A stretch of 64,000 nucleotides of DNA from Castellaniella sp036379515 (GCF_036379515.1 NZ_DASVGN010000033.1:7338-71337); one strand, 5' to 3'. Positions 40,647 to 49,245 are shown, counted from the stretch's first letter. Program-made: numbers and translations. The notes: generated by a model not told the origin, from the sequence alone.

Positions 40647-42920
40647 TCACGCGCCGCCGCGTTCAAAAAGCGCTGCGACGTAAGACCACTCAGCCTGATT
40701 CGCCACACGATGCTGACGAATGGATTCAAGGTCGGGCTCCTCGTCCTCTTCATATTCCCGTGATCGCTCGATGCCCTCCAGTTTCGACCACGCGCCATAT
40801 TTGACGTCATCCATGTCCACCGAAACCAGTTCCTGGATTTCTTCGACGTCGATCAGGATTGCGTTCAGATGATCCTCATCGTCCGCGTGGTCGATCTCTT
40901 CAGCGCAGGCTGCGACGATATGGGTGAGCAGCACCCGAGCTTCGTGATCCGTCAAGGCGGGCACGCCATTGGCCGACTTGTAAAGTTGCGCCATGTACAG
41001 GGCATCTTGCGAGTTGCGGATGTTCTCTATCATGGCCAACACCGCGCGCTTCAGGGTCTCCCCTTCCAGCAAGGCCAGCGCCATGTCGGTCAAATCCCCA
41101 TAGCTTTGTTGCTTGCACCAGGCGCCCCAATCTGCTCGCCGCGCACGCTCTGCCAGCTTTTCCGTCAAGAGCCGCAGGTCGGCCGGTGAAAGATCGTTCC
41201 GGCATTCATTCAGTGTTCTCCAGAGACTGGCAAGGTGATCGGCCTCGCCCAGAACCTGTACGTACCCCAGCCTGCCAAGCATCTCCTGCAAGCGCGGTGT
41301 CGCTACGTCCACACAGCGCTCCATGACGCGCAACAGCTCAGCCAATTGCGTCTTCGTCAGTGCAACGGCAGCCTGCTGCTTCAAGGTGAGCCGATGGAGC
41401 TGTTCTCCTTGCTCGTAGAACCGGACGCTGGAAATCAGGACGTCTTGCAAGCCGGGATGATGGGACATCAGCCCCTGCACCAGGTCGGCGACGCCTGGGT
41501 TGGCGAACTGCGACCAGATGGCTTGCCCATGCCTGAAGCTGGACACCAGGTTGGGCTCCAGTTCCGCCACCGCCGCCTGCAGGGCGTTAGGCTGTGGCAG
41601 GTGCCCGTGCATGTTCCGATAGAGCGTGCCAAACCCGTGCATCAAGGTGGGTTCGTCAATCGGCAAGGGGCCCAGCGCCAGGGTATACAGCAAGCATTGG
41701 GCTTCTTCGCTCAGGCGCAGGAACGTGCTCTCCCAATATCGGGTGGGGTCGTTCAGTTGCTGCAGCAGCCAGCCATGCACGTCGCTGGCGTCGTTGGCGC
41801 CAGGGTCGTTGAGGATGTTTTTCAACAACCTGGGGTTGAAGTGGCGATGCTCGATGATGCGCCGATACGACTTTCTCTGCACCAGAGCGCTTCGTTGACT
41901 GGGCGCTAGGCCGCTGTAGAACATCAGGTTGTACAGGATGTCGGCCTTGCTCCGTATGGGTGATTTCAGGTATTCGATGGTCACGCCAAATTTCTGCTTT
42001 TTGACATCCAACCATGCGTTGAGCTTGGGCAACCGTTCAGCCGCTTGGCTGAGCACGTAGTCACGGGTTGCCAGCAGCAGCTTCAGATTCCCATCTGAAC
42101 GCAAAGCCTTATTGAGCAAGGTGACCAGTTCCTGCTCAAGGCCCAGTGCGTCTCGGGGATCCAGAAACGTGGCGCCAAGGAAATCATCCATGACGAAGCA
42201 CTGCTTGCGCCCCGTCTGCAACAGGCTCCAGACGTCCTTGATGCTGGACATGTCGTGCAGGAAGTGAAACTCATAGCCATCCGCAGCCGCGAGCTGCAGC
42301 GACAGGTAGGTGCACGCGGTGGTCTTGCCCACTCCGGCGGCACCAGAGACCAGCAGCACGGCCTGCTGCTGCAGGTGCTGATACAGGCGATCGATCAGTG
42401 GGTGAACGACGAAATGCTCCATTTCCTGCTGCAACTCGGCCTGCCGGGCTGCACTCAGCTGCAACAGCCCGTTGTGCAGGACGGCCTGTAATTGCGCCTC
42501 GTCTTGCAGCCACAGCTTGACGTGCCGCCGCAAGACCTGCGGATACCGGCCGAGCGCTGCATCTATGTCTTCGTGTCCCCAGATATCCCCTGTGCCTTTG
42601 CAATAGGGGGCCAGCAGCTCCAGTAATTCGTCTTTGTTCCCTGGAGTCAGCGCGCAGCTGGTGCACAGGATGTACCGACCAGGATTCAGTGCCTCTACCT
42701 TGGCACGCTCTTGCGCCACCGCTCGCCTCAGGTCGCGCCACTGCGCGTAATGCTTTGCCTGCCCGATGATCCTGACGCCACCTTCCTGGCAGCGAAAATC
42801 GATGCCAGAATCCGGACCAGGGGCAAAAAGCTCGAAGCGCACCGATAGATCCGCCCCGAGAACGTCCGCACACAGATTTTCAAAATCCAGAGGACTCAGG
42901 GCGGCAAGATTGTGCGGCAT
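40647..42920 (-). CDS. PD-(D/E)xK nuclease-STAND NTPase fusion (Avs-like defence candidate)
   Basis: A 757-residue protein from the ATG at 42920; in-frame starts at 42974 (ATG) and 43007 (TTG) are possible. Residues ~1-140 form a restriction-endonuclease-like domain: FENL (Glu14), SGIDFRCQ (Asp41) and GQAKHY (Gln54-x-Lys56). Then comes a P-loop ATPase with Walker A SGAAGVGKTT (~193-201), Walker B CFVMDDFLGA and LLLATRDYVL, as in nSTAND3-type NTPases. The C-terminal ~350 residues are helical, with a very acidic patch near residue 725. Nuclease-STAND proteins can act as phage sensors that trigger nuclease activity. It is divergent from hicAB. Confidence 0.75.
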   Translation of the reverse strand: MPHNLAALSPLDFENLCADVLGADLSVRFELFAPGPDSGIDFRCQEGGVRIIGQAKHYAQWRDLRRAVAQERAKVEALNPGRYILCTSCALTPGNKDELLELLAPYCKGTGDIWGHEDIDAALGRYPQVLRRHVKLWLQDEAQLQAVLHNGLLQLSAARQAELQQEMEHFVVHPLIDRLYQHLQQQAVLLVSGAAGVGKTTACTYLSLQLAAADGYEFHFLHDMSSIKDVWSLLQTGRKQCFVMDDFLGATFLDPRDALGLEQELVTLLNKALRSDGNLKLLLATRDYVLSQAAERLPKLNAWLDVKKQKFGVTIEYLKSPIRSKADILYNLMFYSGLAPSQRSALVQRKSYRRIIEHRHFNPRLLKNILNDPGANDASDVHGWLLQQLNDPTRYWESTFLRLSEEAQCLLYTLALGPLPIDEPTLMHGFGTLYRNMHGHLPQPNALQAAVAELEPNLVSSFRHGQAIWSQFANPGVADLVQGLMSHHPGLQDVLISSVRFYEQGEQLHRLTLKQQAAVALTKTQLAELLRVMERCVDVATPRLQEMLGRLGYVQVLGEADHLASLWRTLNECRNDLSPADLRLLTEKLAERARRADWGAWCKQQSYGDLTDMALALLEGETLKRAVLAMIENIRNSQDALYMAQLYKSANGVPALTDHEARVLLTHIVAACAEEIDHADDEDHLNAILIDVEEIQELVSVDMDDVKYGAWSKLEGIERSREYEEDEEPDLESIRQHRVANQAEWSYVAALFERGGA

Positions 42921-43173
42921 GGGGTGGGGTCGAAGAGACGAAGTCGGTTTGGTCGGCGACGGTATCGCAGGCATCTGAAACCGCCACACGGGTCTCGAAG
43001 CCGTCAATCAGCAGGGACCATAGCACGCACCCATCCGGACATCAACGGGGATTGATGCACGTGACCCCCAAGTGGCAACTTCGCCCATCAACGCAAAACC
43101 GGATGCAACGCCGGCTGAGACTGTGCGAAAGTCAGCGAGAGGTGGTGTATCGCCTCATCTAGGACAAGAAATA

Positions 43174-43192
43174 GCAACTAAAATTTAGTTGC
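43174..43192. promoter_or_regulatory. hicAB operator palindrome
   Basis: GCAACTAAA-A-TTTAGTTGC is a perfect 19-bp palindrome 29 bp before hicA, the usual place for binding by the ribbon-helix-helix part of HicB. TTGCAT (43189-43194) and TATTAT (43212-43217) are spaced 17 bp, but this promoter would start transcription at or past the hicA ATG. The functional promoter may therefore lie further upstream. Confidence 0.55.
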
Positions 43193-43221
43193 ATTCAAAA
43201 AGAAACCTGGCTATTATTCAT

Positions 43222-43491
43222 ATGACGAGACAGCAAAAATTGCTCCAGCGCTTCCTCAAATCACCTCCTCCGGCTGACTTCCGCTTTGACGAGCTGGAAA
43301 CGCTCCTGAGCAGCCTAGGGTTCAGATCGTATGAAAATGCGCGGAGCTCTTCGCATAAGCTCTTTATTCGTATCATGACAGCGGGCCGTGAATACAGAAT
43401 TGTCTGCAGCCGGCCGCATCCTGGTGGGATATTGAAGGCTTATCAGATCAGGGCCATTCGGAGCCAGCTGCGCATATGGGAAATTCTATGA
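43222..43491 (+). CDS. hicA: HicA-family mRNA interferase toxin
   Basis: An 89-residue protein starting at the ATG at 43222. MTRQQKLLQRFLKSPPPADF and the catalytic-His motif in SSSHKLFIRI (His45) match the dsRBD-like HicA fold. Toxins of this family cleave mRNA until bound by HicB. Its TGA overlaps the hicB ATG (ATGA). It sits between the STAND nuclease gene and the NusG-like gene. Confidence 0.82.
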   Translation: MTRQQKLLQRFLKSPPPADFRFDELETLLSSLGFRSYENARSSSHKLFIRIMTAGREYRIVCSRPHPGGILKAYQIRAIRSQLRIWEIL

Positions 43492-43946
43492 GCAATACAC
43501 TGGAATACCGTGGTTACCTGGGGTCAGTCGAGTTCAGCGCTGATGATCGATGCCTGTGTGGCAAGGTGGAATTTATCGATGCCCTGATCCTGTTCGACGG
43601 CACGTCGGTCGCGGAGCTAGAGCAGGCGTTCCATAGCGCGGTGGACGCCTACCTCCAGAGCTGTGTTGGTCGCCAAGTGGAGCCTGACCAGCCGTTCAAA
43701 GGAAGCTTCAATGTCCGTATCGGCGCCGGGCTACACAAACAGGCGGCTTACGAAGCCAAGCGGCAGGGGATTACCCTCAATGAGTTCGTGGCCCGATCAA
43801 TCCAGGGTGCGCTGCCCAGCGAACCGCATGTGGCAACCACCCGCACACAGCAAGCGGCAGCGCGCCGGTTGGCAAAGCTCGGCGGTAGTTCACCCAATGC
43901 TGAACCAATACGCCGTCGTCGTTCCATTACTACAGCGCGAGCCTGA
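43488..43946 (+). CDS. hicB: HicB-family antitoxin
   Basis: A 152-residue protein. The N-terminal partial RNase-H-like domain (YRGYLGSVEFSADDRCLCGK through residue ~60) binds toxin. A C-terminal ribbon-helix-helix domain (FNVRIGAGLHKQAAYEAKRQ near residue 75) binds DNA, probably the palindrome at 43174-43192. A basic tail RRRRSITTARA ends the protein. The arrangement toxin first, antitoxin second is the normal hicAB order. Confidence 0.82.
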   Translation: MSNTLEYRGYLGSVEFSADDRCLCGKVEFIDALILFDGTSVAELEQAFHSAVDAYLQSCVGRQVEPDQPFKGSFNVRIGAGLHKQAAYEAKRQGITLNEFVARSIQGALPSEPHVATTRTQQAAARRLAKLGGSSPNAEPIRRRRSITTARA

Positions 43947-44170
43947 AGGGAGCATCCCCTGGCGCCTACGCACAGCCCGAATCAAGGGGCCCAAGTCAGA
44001 GGCATGTTTGATGCGAATCACCATGAAAAATCCTCATCATCGAAAGGAAAAAGATAAGGCCTTCAGCTAAAGGCACAAAATCCTTACGATCGAAAGGAAA
44101 ATAACCGCTGGGCCGAACAATATCGGCCGCAAGGAGAGCCACTGCACACGCTAGAACAGTATGGCTTGAG
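43947..44170. repeat. Gap with a 24-bp direct repeat and a small hairpin
   Basis: Between hicB and the NusG-like gene, the segment AAAATCCTCATCATCGAAAG at 44027-44046 recurs with two or three changes at 44077-44096, a period of 50 bp; both copies run on into GAAA. Further on, GGCCGA-ACAATA-TCGGCC at 44111-44128 can form a hairpin 43 bp beyond the NusG-like stop, with TTATTTTCC following in that direction. It may act as a weak terminator. No gene is supported. Confidence 0.4.
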
Positions 44171-44809
44171 CTACACCGGTGCTACCCGCGCAAACTCTAC
44201 TTGCACGGACTGCGGTTTCCCCAGGATCTCCAGCAGCAGTGTCACGCGGTCTTTAGATACGGCCTGCACCAAGGCTTGCACGCCCGAAAAAGCGGGGTCC
44301 AGCAACTGCACGGCCATGCCCGGGGCATAGGGGCTGATTTTGTCCAGCGGTGCGGCTTCGCGCAGGCCTTCGGCCTGGCGGATGCCTTGCACGGCAGCGT
44401 TGGCCAAGGTGGCGGGCTGTTGACCGAACATGACGAGACGGCTGACACCCAGGGTGGAGCGCACCACGGAAAGCGACTGCGTGGCCCGCGTGGGGCGCAG
44501 GAACAGGTAGCGCGGGAACATGGGTTCATGGATGACGTCAACGACGCCAGACTCAACAGGTGGGGTCGCGCGAGCCGAGGCACGTGCCAAGTCTTGCTGC
44601 ACAGCGGGTGACGAGACGGGTTGGCGTGCCGCACCCCGGCGCGTGGGCTTCTTGAAGACCCGGAACAGCGGCAGGTAGACCTCGAAATCCTGGCGCTGCA
44701 GCTGTTCCTGGGCGATATGCTCGGCACGCGGCTTGGTGTGGGCCACGTACCAGAGGGTCGTGACCGCCTGGGTGGAGGCCGTGGGGGTTGCAGGACCTGC
44801 AGAAGTCAT
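44171..44809 (-). CDS. NusG/RfaH-like specialised transcription antitermination factor
   Basis: A 212-residue NusG paralogue. The NGN domain reads LWYVAHTKPRAEHIAQEQLQ and, after an insertion, HEPMFPRYLFLRPT. The C-terminal KOW domain covers APGMAVQLLDPAFSGVQALV and QVEFARVAPV. The ~35-residue Pro/Ala/Arg-rich insertion at ~55-92 is unlike housekeeping NusG. Such paralogues (RfaH, UpxY, LoaP) ride RNA polymerase across long surface-glycan operons. An exact ops element precedes the right operon, 3.7 kb away, with a defence-like island between them. Confidence 0.85.
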   Translation of the reverse strand: MTSAGPATPTASTQAVTTLWYVAHTKPRAEHIAQEQLQRQDFEVYLPLFRVFKKPTRRGAARQPVSSPAVQQDLARASARATPPVESGVVDVIHEPMFPRYLFLRPTRATQSLSVVRSTLGVSRLVMFGQQPATLANAAVQGIRQAEGLREAAPLDKISPYAPGMAVQLLDPAFSGVQALVQAVSKDRVTLLLEILGKPQSVQVEFARVAPV

Positions 44810-44837
44810 GGTGCGCGATGAGGGACGTCAGAGCCCT

Positions 44838-44843
44838 ATTGTA
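44838..44843 (-). promoter_or_regulatory. -10 element for the NusG-like gene
   Basis: TACAAT, read leftwards, is 28 bp before the ATG and directly follows the T-run of the terminator at 44845-44870. The -35 position falls in the terminator stem and is weak, so promoter and terminator overlap physically. Confidence 0.4.
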
Positions 44844-44844
44844 G

Positions 44845-44870
44845 AAAAAAGCAGCCGCATACAGCGGCTG
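44845..44870 (-). terminator. Rho-independent terminator after the NCS2 permease gene
   Basis: Leftwards, CAGCCGC-TGTAT-GCGGCTG is a perfect 7-bp stem followed by C and six T. It lies 91 bp past the permease stop and just before the NusG-like gene, so the two genes are transcribed separately. Confidence 0.8.
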
Positions 44871-44961
44871 GATCTCGCCAAAGAGGTGAGACTTCAGTCG
44901 GGCGAAGGGCCTCACCCGCAGACGAAGCCCCCCCTACAAACCAACCAGGTCGCACAGAAAG

Positions 44962-46458
44962 TCAGTGTGCAGCCTGCTTGGCCGCCTCCACTGCGGCGCT
45001 GGTGTGCGCCGGTTCACCCTTGGGCGCCCCATTGAAGAACAGGTTGAGCGCGACGGCGGAGATCGAGGTGAGCAGGATGCCCGACTCGATCAGGGGGTGG
45101 ATGGCCACCGGCATCCACTGGCGGAAGCTCGGGGCCACGACGGGGATCATGCCCACGCCGATGGAGATGGCGACGATCATCGCATTGTGGGCGTTGTTGC
45201 GGAAATCCACGCCGCCCAGGATGCGGATGCCGGTGGCGGTGACCATGCCAAACATGACGAGGCCCGCGCCGCCCAGTACGACGGTGGGCAGGGATTCGAC
45301 CAGGGCAGCCAGTTTGGGCAGCATGCCCAGGATGAGCATGATGACGCCGCCCACGACGCAGACGTAGCGGCTGCGCACGCCGGTGACGGCGACCAGCCCG
45401 ACGTTCTGCGAGAAGCTGGAATACGGGAAGGTATTGAAGATGCCACCGATCAACGTGCCCAGGCCGTCGGTGCGCAGGCCGCGTGCCAGGTCCTTCTGGT
45501 GGATTTCTTTGCCGGTCATGTCGGACAACGCCAGGAACATGCCGGTGGATTCGATGAGGATCACGATCATGACCAAGACCATGGTCACGATCATCCAGAA
45601 GTCGAATCGGGGCATGCCGAAGTGGAACGGCAGCACGATGTCGAACCAGTCGGCGCGGGCAACTTTGTCGTAGGTCATCATGCCCAGGGCACTGGTGATG
45701 ACGGCACCCACGACAATGCCCAGCAGCACGGCGATATTGGCGATGAAGCCTTTGCAGAATCTGGCGATGAGCAGGATGGACACCAGCACGGCACTGGCGA
45801 TGCCCAGGCCGGTCAGGTCGGCGTAGCGCGGGTTGGGCACGGTGGGCAGCAGCGCCAGGCCCTGAGGCACGGCCGGCAAGGCCGAACCGGGAGCTGCAGC
45901 CAGAGACCGGGCGCTGTTGAGCCAGCTGGCGTAATCCGGGTTGACGACGTTGGGCGCGGTGGGGCCAAAAGGGTTGCCAAAGATCCAGTTGATACCGACT
46001 TTCATCAGCGTGATGCCGATGATGGCGATGATGGTGCCGGTGACGACGGGCGGGAAGAAGCGCAGCAGTTTGCTCACCCACGGCGCAATGATCATGGTGA
46101 TGATCCCGGCCGCGATGATGGTGCCAAAGAGCAGTTGTGCGCCTTCGTGGCCTTGCGCGGTGCCGGCGATGTGGATCATGGGGCCCACGGGGGCAAAGCT
46201 CACGCCCATCATGACGGGCAGTTTGATGCCGAACCACTGGGTGGCGCCCCAGGACTGGATGATAGTGGCAATGCCGCAGGCAAAGAGGTCGGCGGCGATC
46301 AGCATGGATACTTCGGCGTCCGTCAGGTGCAGGGCGCGGCCAATGATGAGCGGCACGGCAACGGCACCCGCATACATGACCAGCACGTGCTGGATGCCCA
46401 ATGCGGCCAAGCGCCCAAAGGGCAGAATTTCGTCGACCGGAGCAACGGTTTTGCTCAT
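44962..46458 (-). CDS. NCS2-family nucleobase (xanthine/uracil) permease
   Basis: A 498-residue membrane protein with about 12-14 helices. The start is the ATG at 46458 with GGAG 8 nt before it. Early residues read AALGIQHVLVMYAGAVAVPL; YSSFSQNVGLVAVTGVRSRY is the NCS2 signature near residue 330, and GIGMIPVVAPSF-type C-terminal helices follow (read GVGMIPVVAPSFRQWMP). The protein imports a purine or pyrimidine base with protons or sodium; the sequence suggests the xanthine/urate subgroup, but substrate is not certain. An inverted repeat at 46580-46596 lies upstream. Confidence 0.85.
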   Translation of the reverse strand: MSKTVAPVDEILPFGRLAALGIQHVLVMYAGAVAVPLIIGRALHLTDAEVSMLIAADLFACGIATIIQSWGATQWFGIKLPVMMGVSFAPVGPMIHIAGTAQGHEGAQLLFGTIIAAGIITMIIAPWVSKLLRFFPPVVTGTIIAIIGITLMKVGINWIFGNPFGPTAPNVVNPDYASWLNSARSLAAAPGSALPAVPQGLALLPTVPNPRYADLTGLGIASAVLVSILLIARFCKGFIANIAVLLGIVVGAVITSALGMMTYDKVARADWFDIVLPFHFGMPRFDFWMIVTMVLVMIVILIESTGMFLALSDMTGKEIHQKDLARGLRTDGLGTLIGGIFNTFPYSSFSQNVGLVAVTGVRSRYVCVVGGVIMLILGMLPKLAALVESLPTVVLGGAGLVMFGMVTATGIRILGGVDFRNNAHNAMIVAISIGVGMIPVVAPSFRQWMPVAIHPLIESGILLTSISAVALNLFFNGAPKGEPAHTSAAVEAAKQAAH

Positions 46459-46579
46459 GGTTTTGTCTCCAAAGAAATACCTGGCGCGTCCGGCACTCTT
46501 GTCGTCCGGGCGGCGCCGCTTGGGGCTGTCCGCGCCGTGGTTCGCCGGTACGTGCATCTGGGAGCCACTCTAGCGTAGG

Positions 46580-46596
46580 TAGCGCAATTCGCGCTA
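46580..46596. promoter_or_regulatory. Inverted repeat upstream of the permease gene
   Basis: TAGCGC-AATTC-GCGCTA lies about 120 bp before the permease ATG and overlaps a TATAGC that could be its -10 box. The rest of the 286-bp gap (46459-46744) holds no gene, and no purine-riboswitch-like fold was recognised. Confidence 0.35.
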
Positions 46597-46744
46597 TAGC
46601 AAAAGCGTCATAAGGGTTTTGTGATATGGACCATAATCCAGGGATTACCCGGAGACGCCGGAACCGCGGGGGGGCGTTTGAGCAGGGATTTGGTCTGCGA
46701 CCCGCGAAAAGCTGCCTGCCAAGCAGCAAGCCAGCCCCCCCGGC

Positions 46745-48316
46745 TCAGGAACTCAGCGCCTCGATCCAGTGGTGTGTAGAGGCATCATGCGGGGTGGCCG
46801 CAGGGGGAGCCGTCTCGGCAGACGCTGCAACACCCGCGCCCAGTTCGGCGATGATGCCCTTGGCCAGCACCTTGCCGTATTCCACGCCCCATTGGTCGAA
46901 GGGGTCTATGCCCCAAATCAGGCCTTGGGTGAAGACCTTGTGTTCGTACAGGGCGAGCAGCGCGCCCAGCGAATAGGGCGAGAGGCGCGGCAGCACGATG
47001 AGGTGGTTGGGGCGGCCGCCGGGGTGCACGCGATGTGGGGCCAGAGCCTCCACGGCGGCGGCGCCCAGGCCTTCGGCACGGCATTCGGCGCGAGCCTCGT
47101 CCAGGGTCTTGCCGCGCATCAGGGCTTCGCGCTGGGCCAGGCAATTGGCCAGCAGCTGCCGGTGGTGCGTGGGCCAGTGGTGATCGGCCTGCCGGCAGAG
47201 GATGAAATCCACCGGCGCGCCGTCGCTGCCCTGGTGCATCCACTGAAAAAACGTGTGCTGGGCGTCGGTACCGGGCATGCCCCAGACGGCTGGGCCCGTA
47301 GGCACGCCCACGGGGCGGCCGGCGACGTCCACCGATTTGCCCAGCGATTCCATGTCCAGCTGCTGCACGTAGGGCACCAGGTTCGCCAGGCGCGAGTCGT
47401 AGGGAGCGATGTTCAGCGACCCCTGCCCCAGCACGCTGCGGTTCACGATACCGGCCAGGGCCATGCGCACCGGGGCATTGGCTGCCAGCGGCGCCTGGGC
47501 GAAGTGTTCGTCCATGGCGGCAGCGCCCATGCGCAGGCCGGCGAGCACGTCCGAGCCCACCGACAAGGCGGTCGTCAGGCTCACGGCCGACCAGATGGAA
47601 AAGCGCCCGCCCACCCAGTCCCAGAGGCGAAAGATATGGGTGTCGGCAATCCCCCAGGCGCGGGCGCGCTCAGGCTGCGCGGTGACGGCCACCATGTGGG
47701 CGGCCGGGTCCAGGCCCGCAGCCTTCAGCCATTCGCGCGCGCGGGCGCCGTTTTGCAGGGTCTCGGCGGTGGTGAACGATTTGGACACCAGCACCACCAG
47801 GGTTTCACGCGGGTCCAGGCCGGCCAGCCCGCCCTCGATGGCGTGCCCATCGATGTTGGCGACGAAGCGAACGTCGCGCCAGGTGCCCGCATAGCCAAAG
47901 GCGGTGACGGCCAGGCGCACACCCCAATCCGAGCCGCCGATGCCCACGTGCACGATGTGGCGCCAGCGGCGCTCGGAATCTGCGCGGCGCACGAAGGCAT
48001 CCACGCGTTCGCGCGCGGAGAGCACGTCTTCAGGGCCGCGCGGCGCGCGCAGCACGGTGTGCCAGGCGGCACGGTGTTCGGTCACGTTGACTTCGTCGCC
48101 CGCCAGCAGACGCGCCCGCTGGGTCGCAAAGTCACGAGCTTCGAGCAGGGCTTCCCCCGCCGCCAGCAGATCTGCCGAATGGCGTTGCCCGCTGGTGTCC
48201 AGCACCAGACCGGGGGCCTCGATCAGATCCAGCCCGTCGGCGCGCGGCGCACAGGTCTGTGCCGCGAGGACGAAGCGCTTCCATTCGGGAAGATCCAGCA
48301 AGGCGGGAAATGTCAT
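46745..48316 (-). CDS. pgi: Glucose-6-phosphate isomerase
   Basis: A 523-residue sugar isomerase interconverting glucose-6-P and fructose-6-P, the branch point feeding both glycolysis and GDP-mannose synthesis by ManC. HVGIGGSDWGVRLAVTAFGY and VLVSKSFTTAETLQNGARAR bind the phosphate; QLDMESLGKSVDVAGRPVG and the C-terminal FDQWGVEYGKVLAKGIIAEL are PGI signatures. The ATG lacks a clear Shine-Dalgarno. TATACT at 48348-48353 is a possible -10 box. A 5-bp-stem hairpin with TTTT soon after the stop may end the transcript. Confidence 0.93.
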   Translation of the reverse strand: MTFPALLDLPEWKRFVLAAQTCAPRADGLDLIEAPGLVLDTSGQRHSADLLAAGEALLEARDFATQRARLLAGDEVNVTEHRAAWHTVLRAPRGPEDVLSARERVDAFVRRADSERRWRHIVHVGIGGSDWGVRLAVTAFGYAGTWRDVRFVANIDGHAIEGGLAGLDPRETLVVLVSKSFTTAETLQNGARAREWLKAAGLDPAAHMVAVTAQPERARAWGIADTHIFRLWDWVGGRFSIWSAVSLTTALSVGSDVLAGLRMGAAAMDEHFAQAPLAANAPVRMALAGIVNRSVLGQGSLNIAPYDSRLANLVPYVQQLDMESLGKSVDVAGRPVGVPTGPAVWGMPGTDAQHTFFQWMHQGSDGAPVDFILCRQADHHWPTHHRQLLANCLAQREALMRGKTLDEARAECRAEGLGAAAVEALAPHRVHPGGRPNHLIVLPRLSPYSLGALLALYEHKVFTQGLIWGIDPFDQWGVEYGKVLAKGIIAELGAGVAASAETAPPAATPHDASTHHWIEALSS

Positions 48317-48377
48317 AGGAGGTCACGCGAGAAGGAAGGCCTGTGGCAGTATATCCAGTTGGACAGAAACAAAGGGT

Positions 48378-48406
48378 TTGCCTATCTTTTTGTTGTCCTT
48401 TATAGT
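48378..48406 (+). promoter_or_regulatory. Sigma70-type promoter of the toxin-antitoxin pair
   Basis: TTGCCT at 48378-48383 and TATAGT at 48401-48406 are spaced by 17 bp, 74 bp before the antitoxin ATG. The -10 box lies inside an inverted repeat at 48397-48420. Confidence 0.65.
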
Positions 48407-48420
48407 GTATCGAATAAAGG
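48397..48420. promoter_or_regulatory. Inverted repeat over the -10 box (antitoxin operator candidate)
   Basis: CCTTTAT (48397-48403) and ATAAAGG (48414-48420) form 7-bp arms around a 10-bp spacer. The position over the -10 box suits autorepression by the antitoxin or the toxin-antitoxin complex. Confidence 0.5.
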
Positions 48421-48479
48421 TCATCATTCAGTTGAATCCAGAGCTCGAGAAGACCCAACCCACACTATCGAGGTCCACC

Positions 48480-48821
48480 ATGGTGCTTTTCACGAAAGAC
48501 GTCGTGTCGCTCTCGCAAGCACGCGCCACGCTGTCAGAACTATCAGACCAGGCGGCGGATGGAGCCGAGAAGATCATCACCAAAAACGGCGAAGGCTACG
48601 CCGCGCTGATCGGAGCCGACCGACTGGATCATTACCACCGACTGGAGCAGGATCACATCCACCGTACGCTGATTGCCGAAGCCTGCAAGGGGCTCGAAGA
48701 CATTCTGGCGGGACGCACGCAAGACGCAGAAGAAGCCATTGACGAAATGATCCGTCGTCTCGACCAAGAAATCAGCGAACAAGGCAAGCCCCAAAAACCG
48801 GCCCGTAAGCACCGAAAATGA
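48480..48821 (+). CDS. Phd/YefM-type antitoxin
   Basis: A 113-residue protein starting at the ATG at 48480. DVVSLSQARATLSELSDQAA and KIITKNGEGYAALIGADRLD are the Phd/YefM DNA-binding and dimerisation pattern. The C-terminal half is acidic, probably helical (AEEAIDEMIRRLDQEI), ends in a Lys/Arg-rich tail and should wrap the toxin. Its TGA overlaps the toxin ATG. The order antitoxin-toxin with a near-consensus promoter is standard type II. Confidence 0.8.
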   Translation: MVLFTKDVVSLSQARATLSELSDQAADGAEKIITKNGEGYAALIGADRLDHYHRLEQDHIHRTLIAEACKGLEDILAGRTQDAEEAIDEMIRRLDQEISEQGKPQKPARKHRK

Positions 48822-49204
48822 CGGTACTGCGCCGAATCGAAGCAACCGACAACTATCGGAGCAACCTCAGGCAGCTCGAAGATTTCTGCCGCAGAAACGG
48901 CACGCTCGTACAGCATCGCGACATGCTTGCCGGCATCAAGATGACTGTCGCACCCAACCTACGACGCTTTCCGGCCTTGGGCCGCTTCTTTCTGCAGCGC
49001 GAGCCCTACTCCATTGAAGCGCTCAACGGTCTCGACCGGTTGATGGCGCAGCTCGCGTTGCACCCCAAAGGGACTGAAATCCGCGAGTACGTGCTGGCCG
49101 AACACGTCATCCTGTACGCCACCACAGCCAACACGGTCTATCTGCTGGCGATCAAGCATCACAAGCAGCTGTCATTCGATTTTCTGTCGTTCTGGACCCC
49201 TTAG
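48818..49204 (+). CDS. ParE/RelE-superfamily toxin
   Basis: A 128-residue basic protein translated from an ATG overlapping the antitoxin stop. VLRRIEATDNYRSNLRQLED is the first helix pair; EYVLAEHVILYATTANTVYL and LAIKHHKQLSFDFLSFW form the beta-hairpin end of the ParE/RelE fold. Members block gyrase (ParE) or cleave mRNA on ribosomes (RelE); which applies here is unclear. It converges on the thiolase gene with a 41-bp gap. Confidence 0.75.
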   Translation: MTVLRRIEATDNYRSNLRQLEDFCRRNGTLVQHRDMLAGIKMTVAPNLRRFPALGRFFLQREPYSIEALNGLDRLMAQLALHPKGTEIREYVLAEHVILYATTANTVYLLAIKHHKQLSFDFLSFWTP

Positions 49205-49245
49205 GGAAGGGCACGCTCCCCGCTGCCTATCCCTGGAGGGAACGT

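Noticed and set aside
44965..46578. A 537-codon rightward frame opposite the permease gene
   Set aside because: Its His/Asp/Gly-rich composition is a codon shadow of the leftward permease, which has clear membrane helices and the NCS2 signature.
46769..48479. A long rightward frame opposite pgi running into the antitoxin gene
   Set aside because: Only the part from the ATG at 48480 has Phd/YefM character; the rest is the shadow of pgi.
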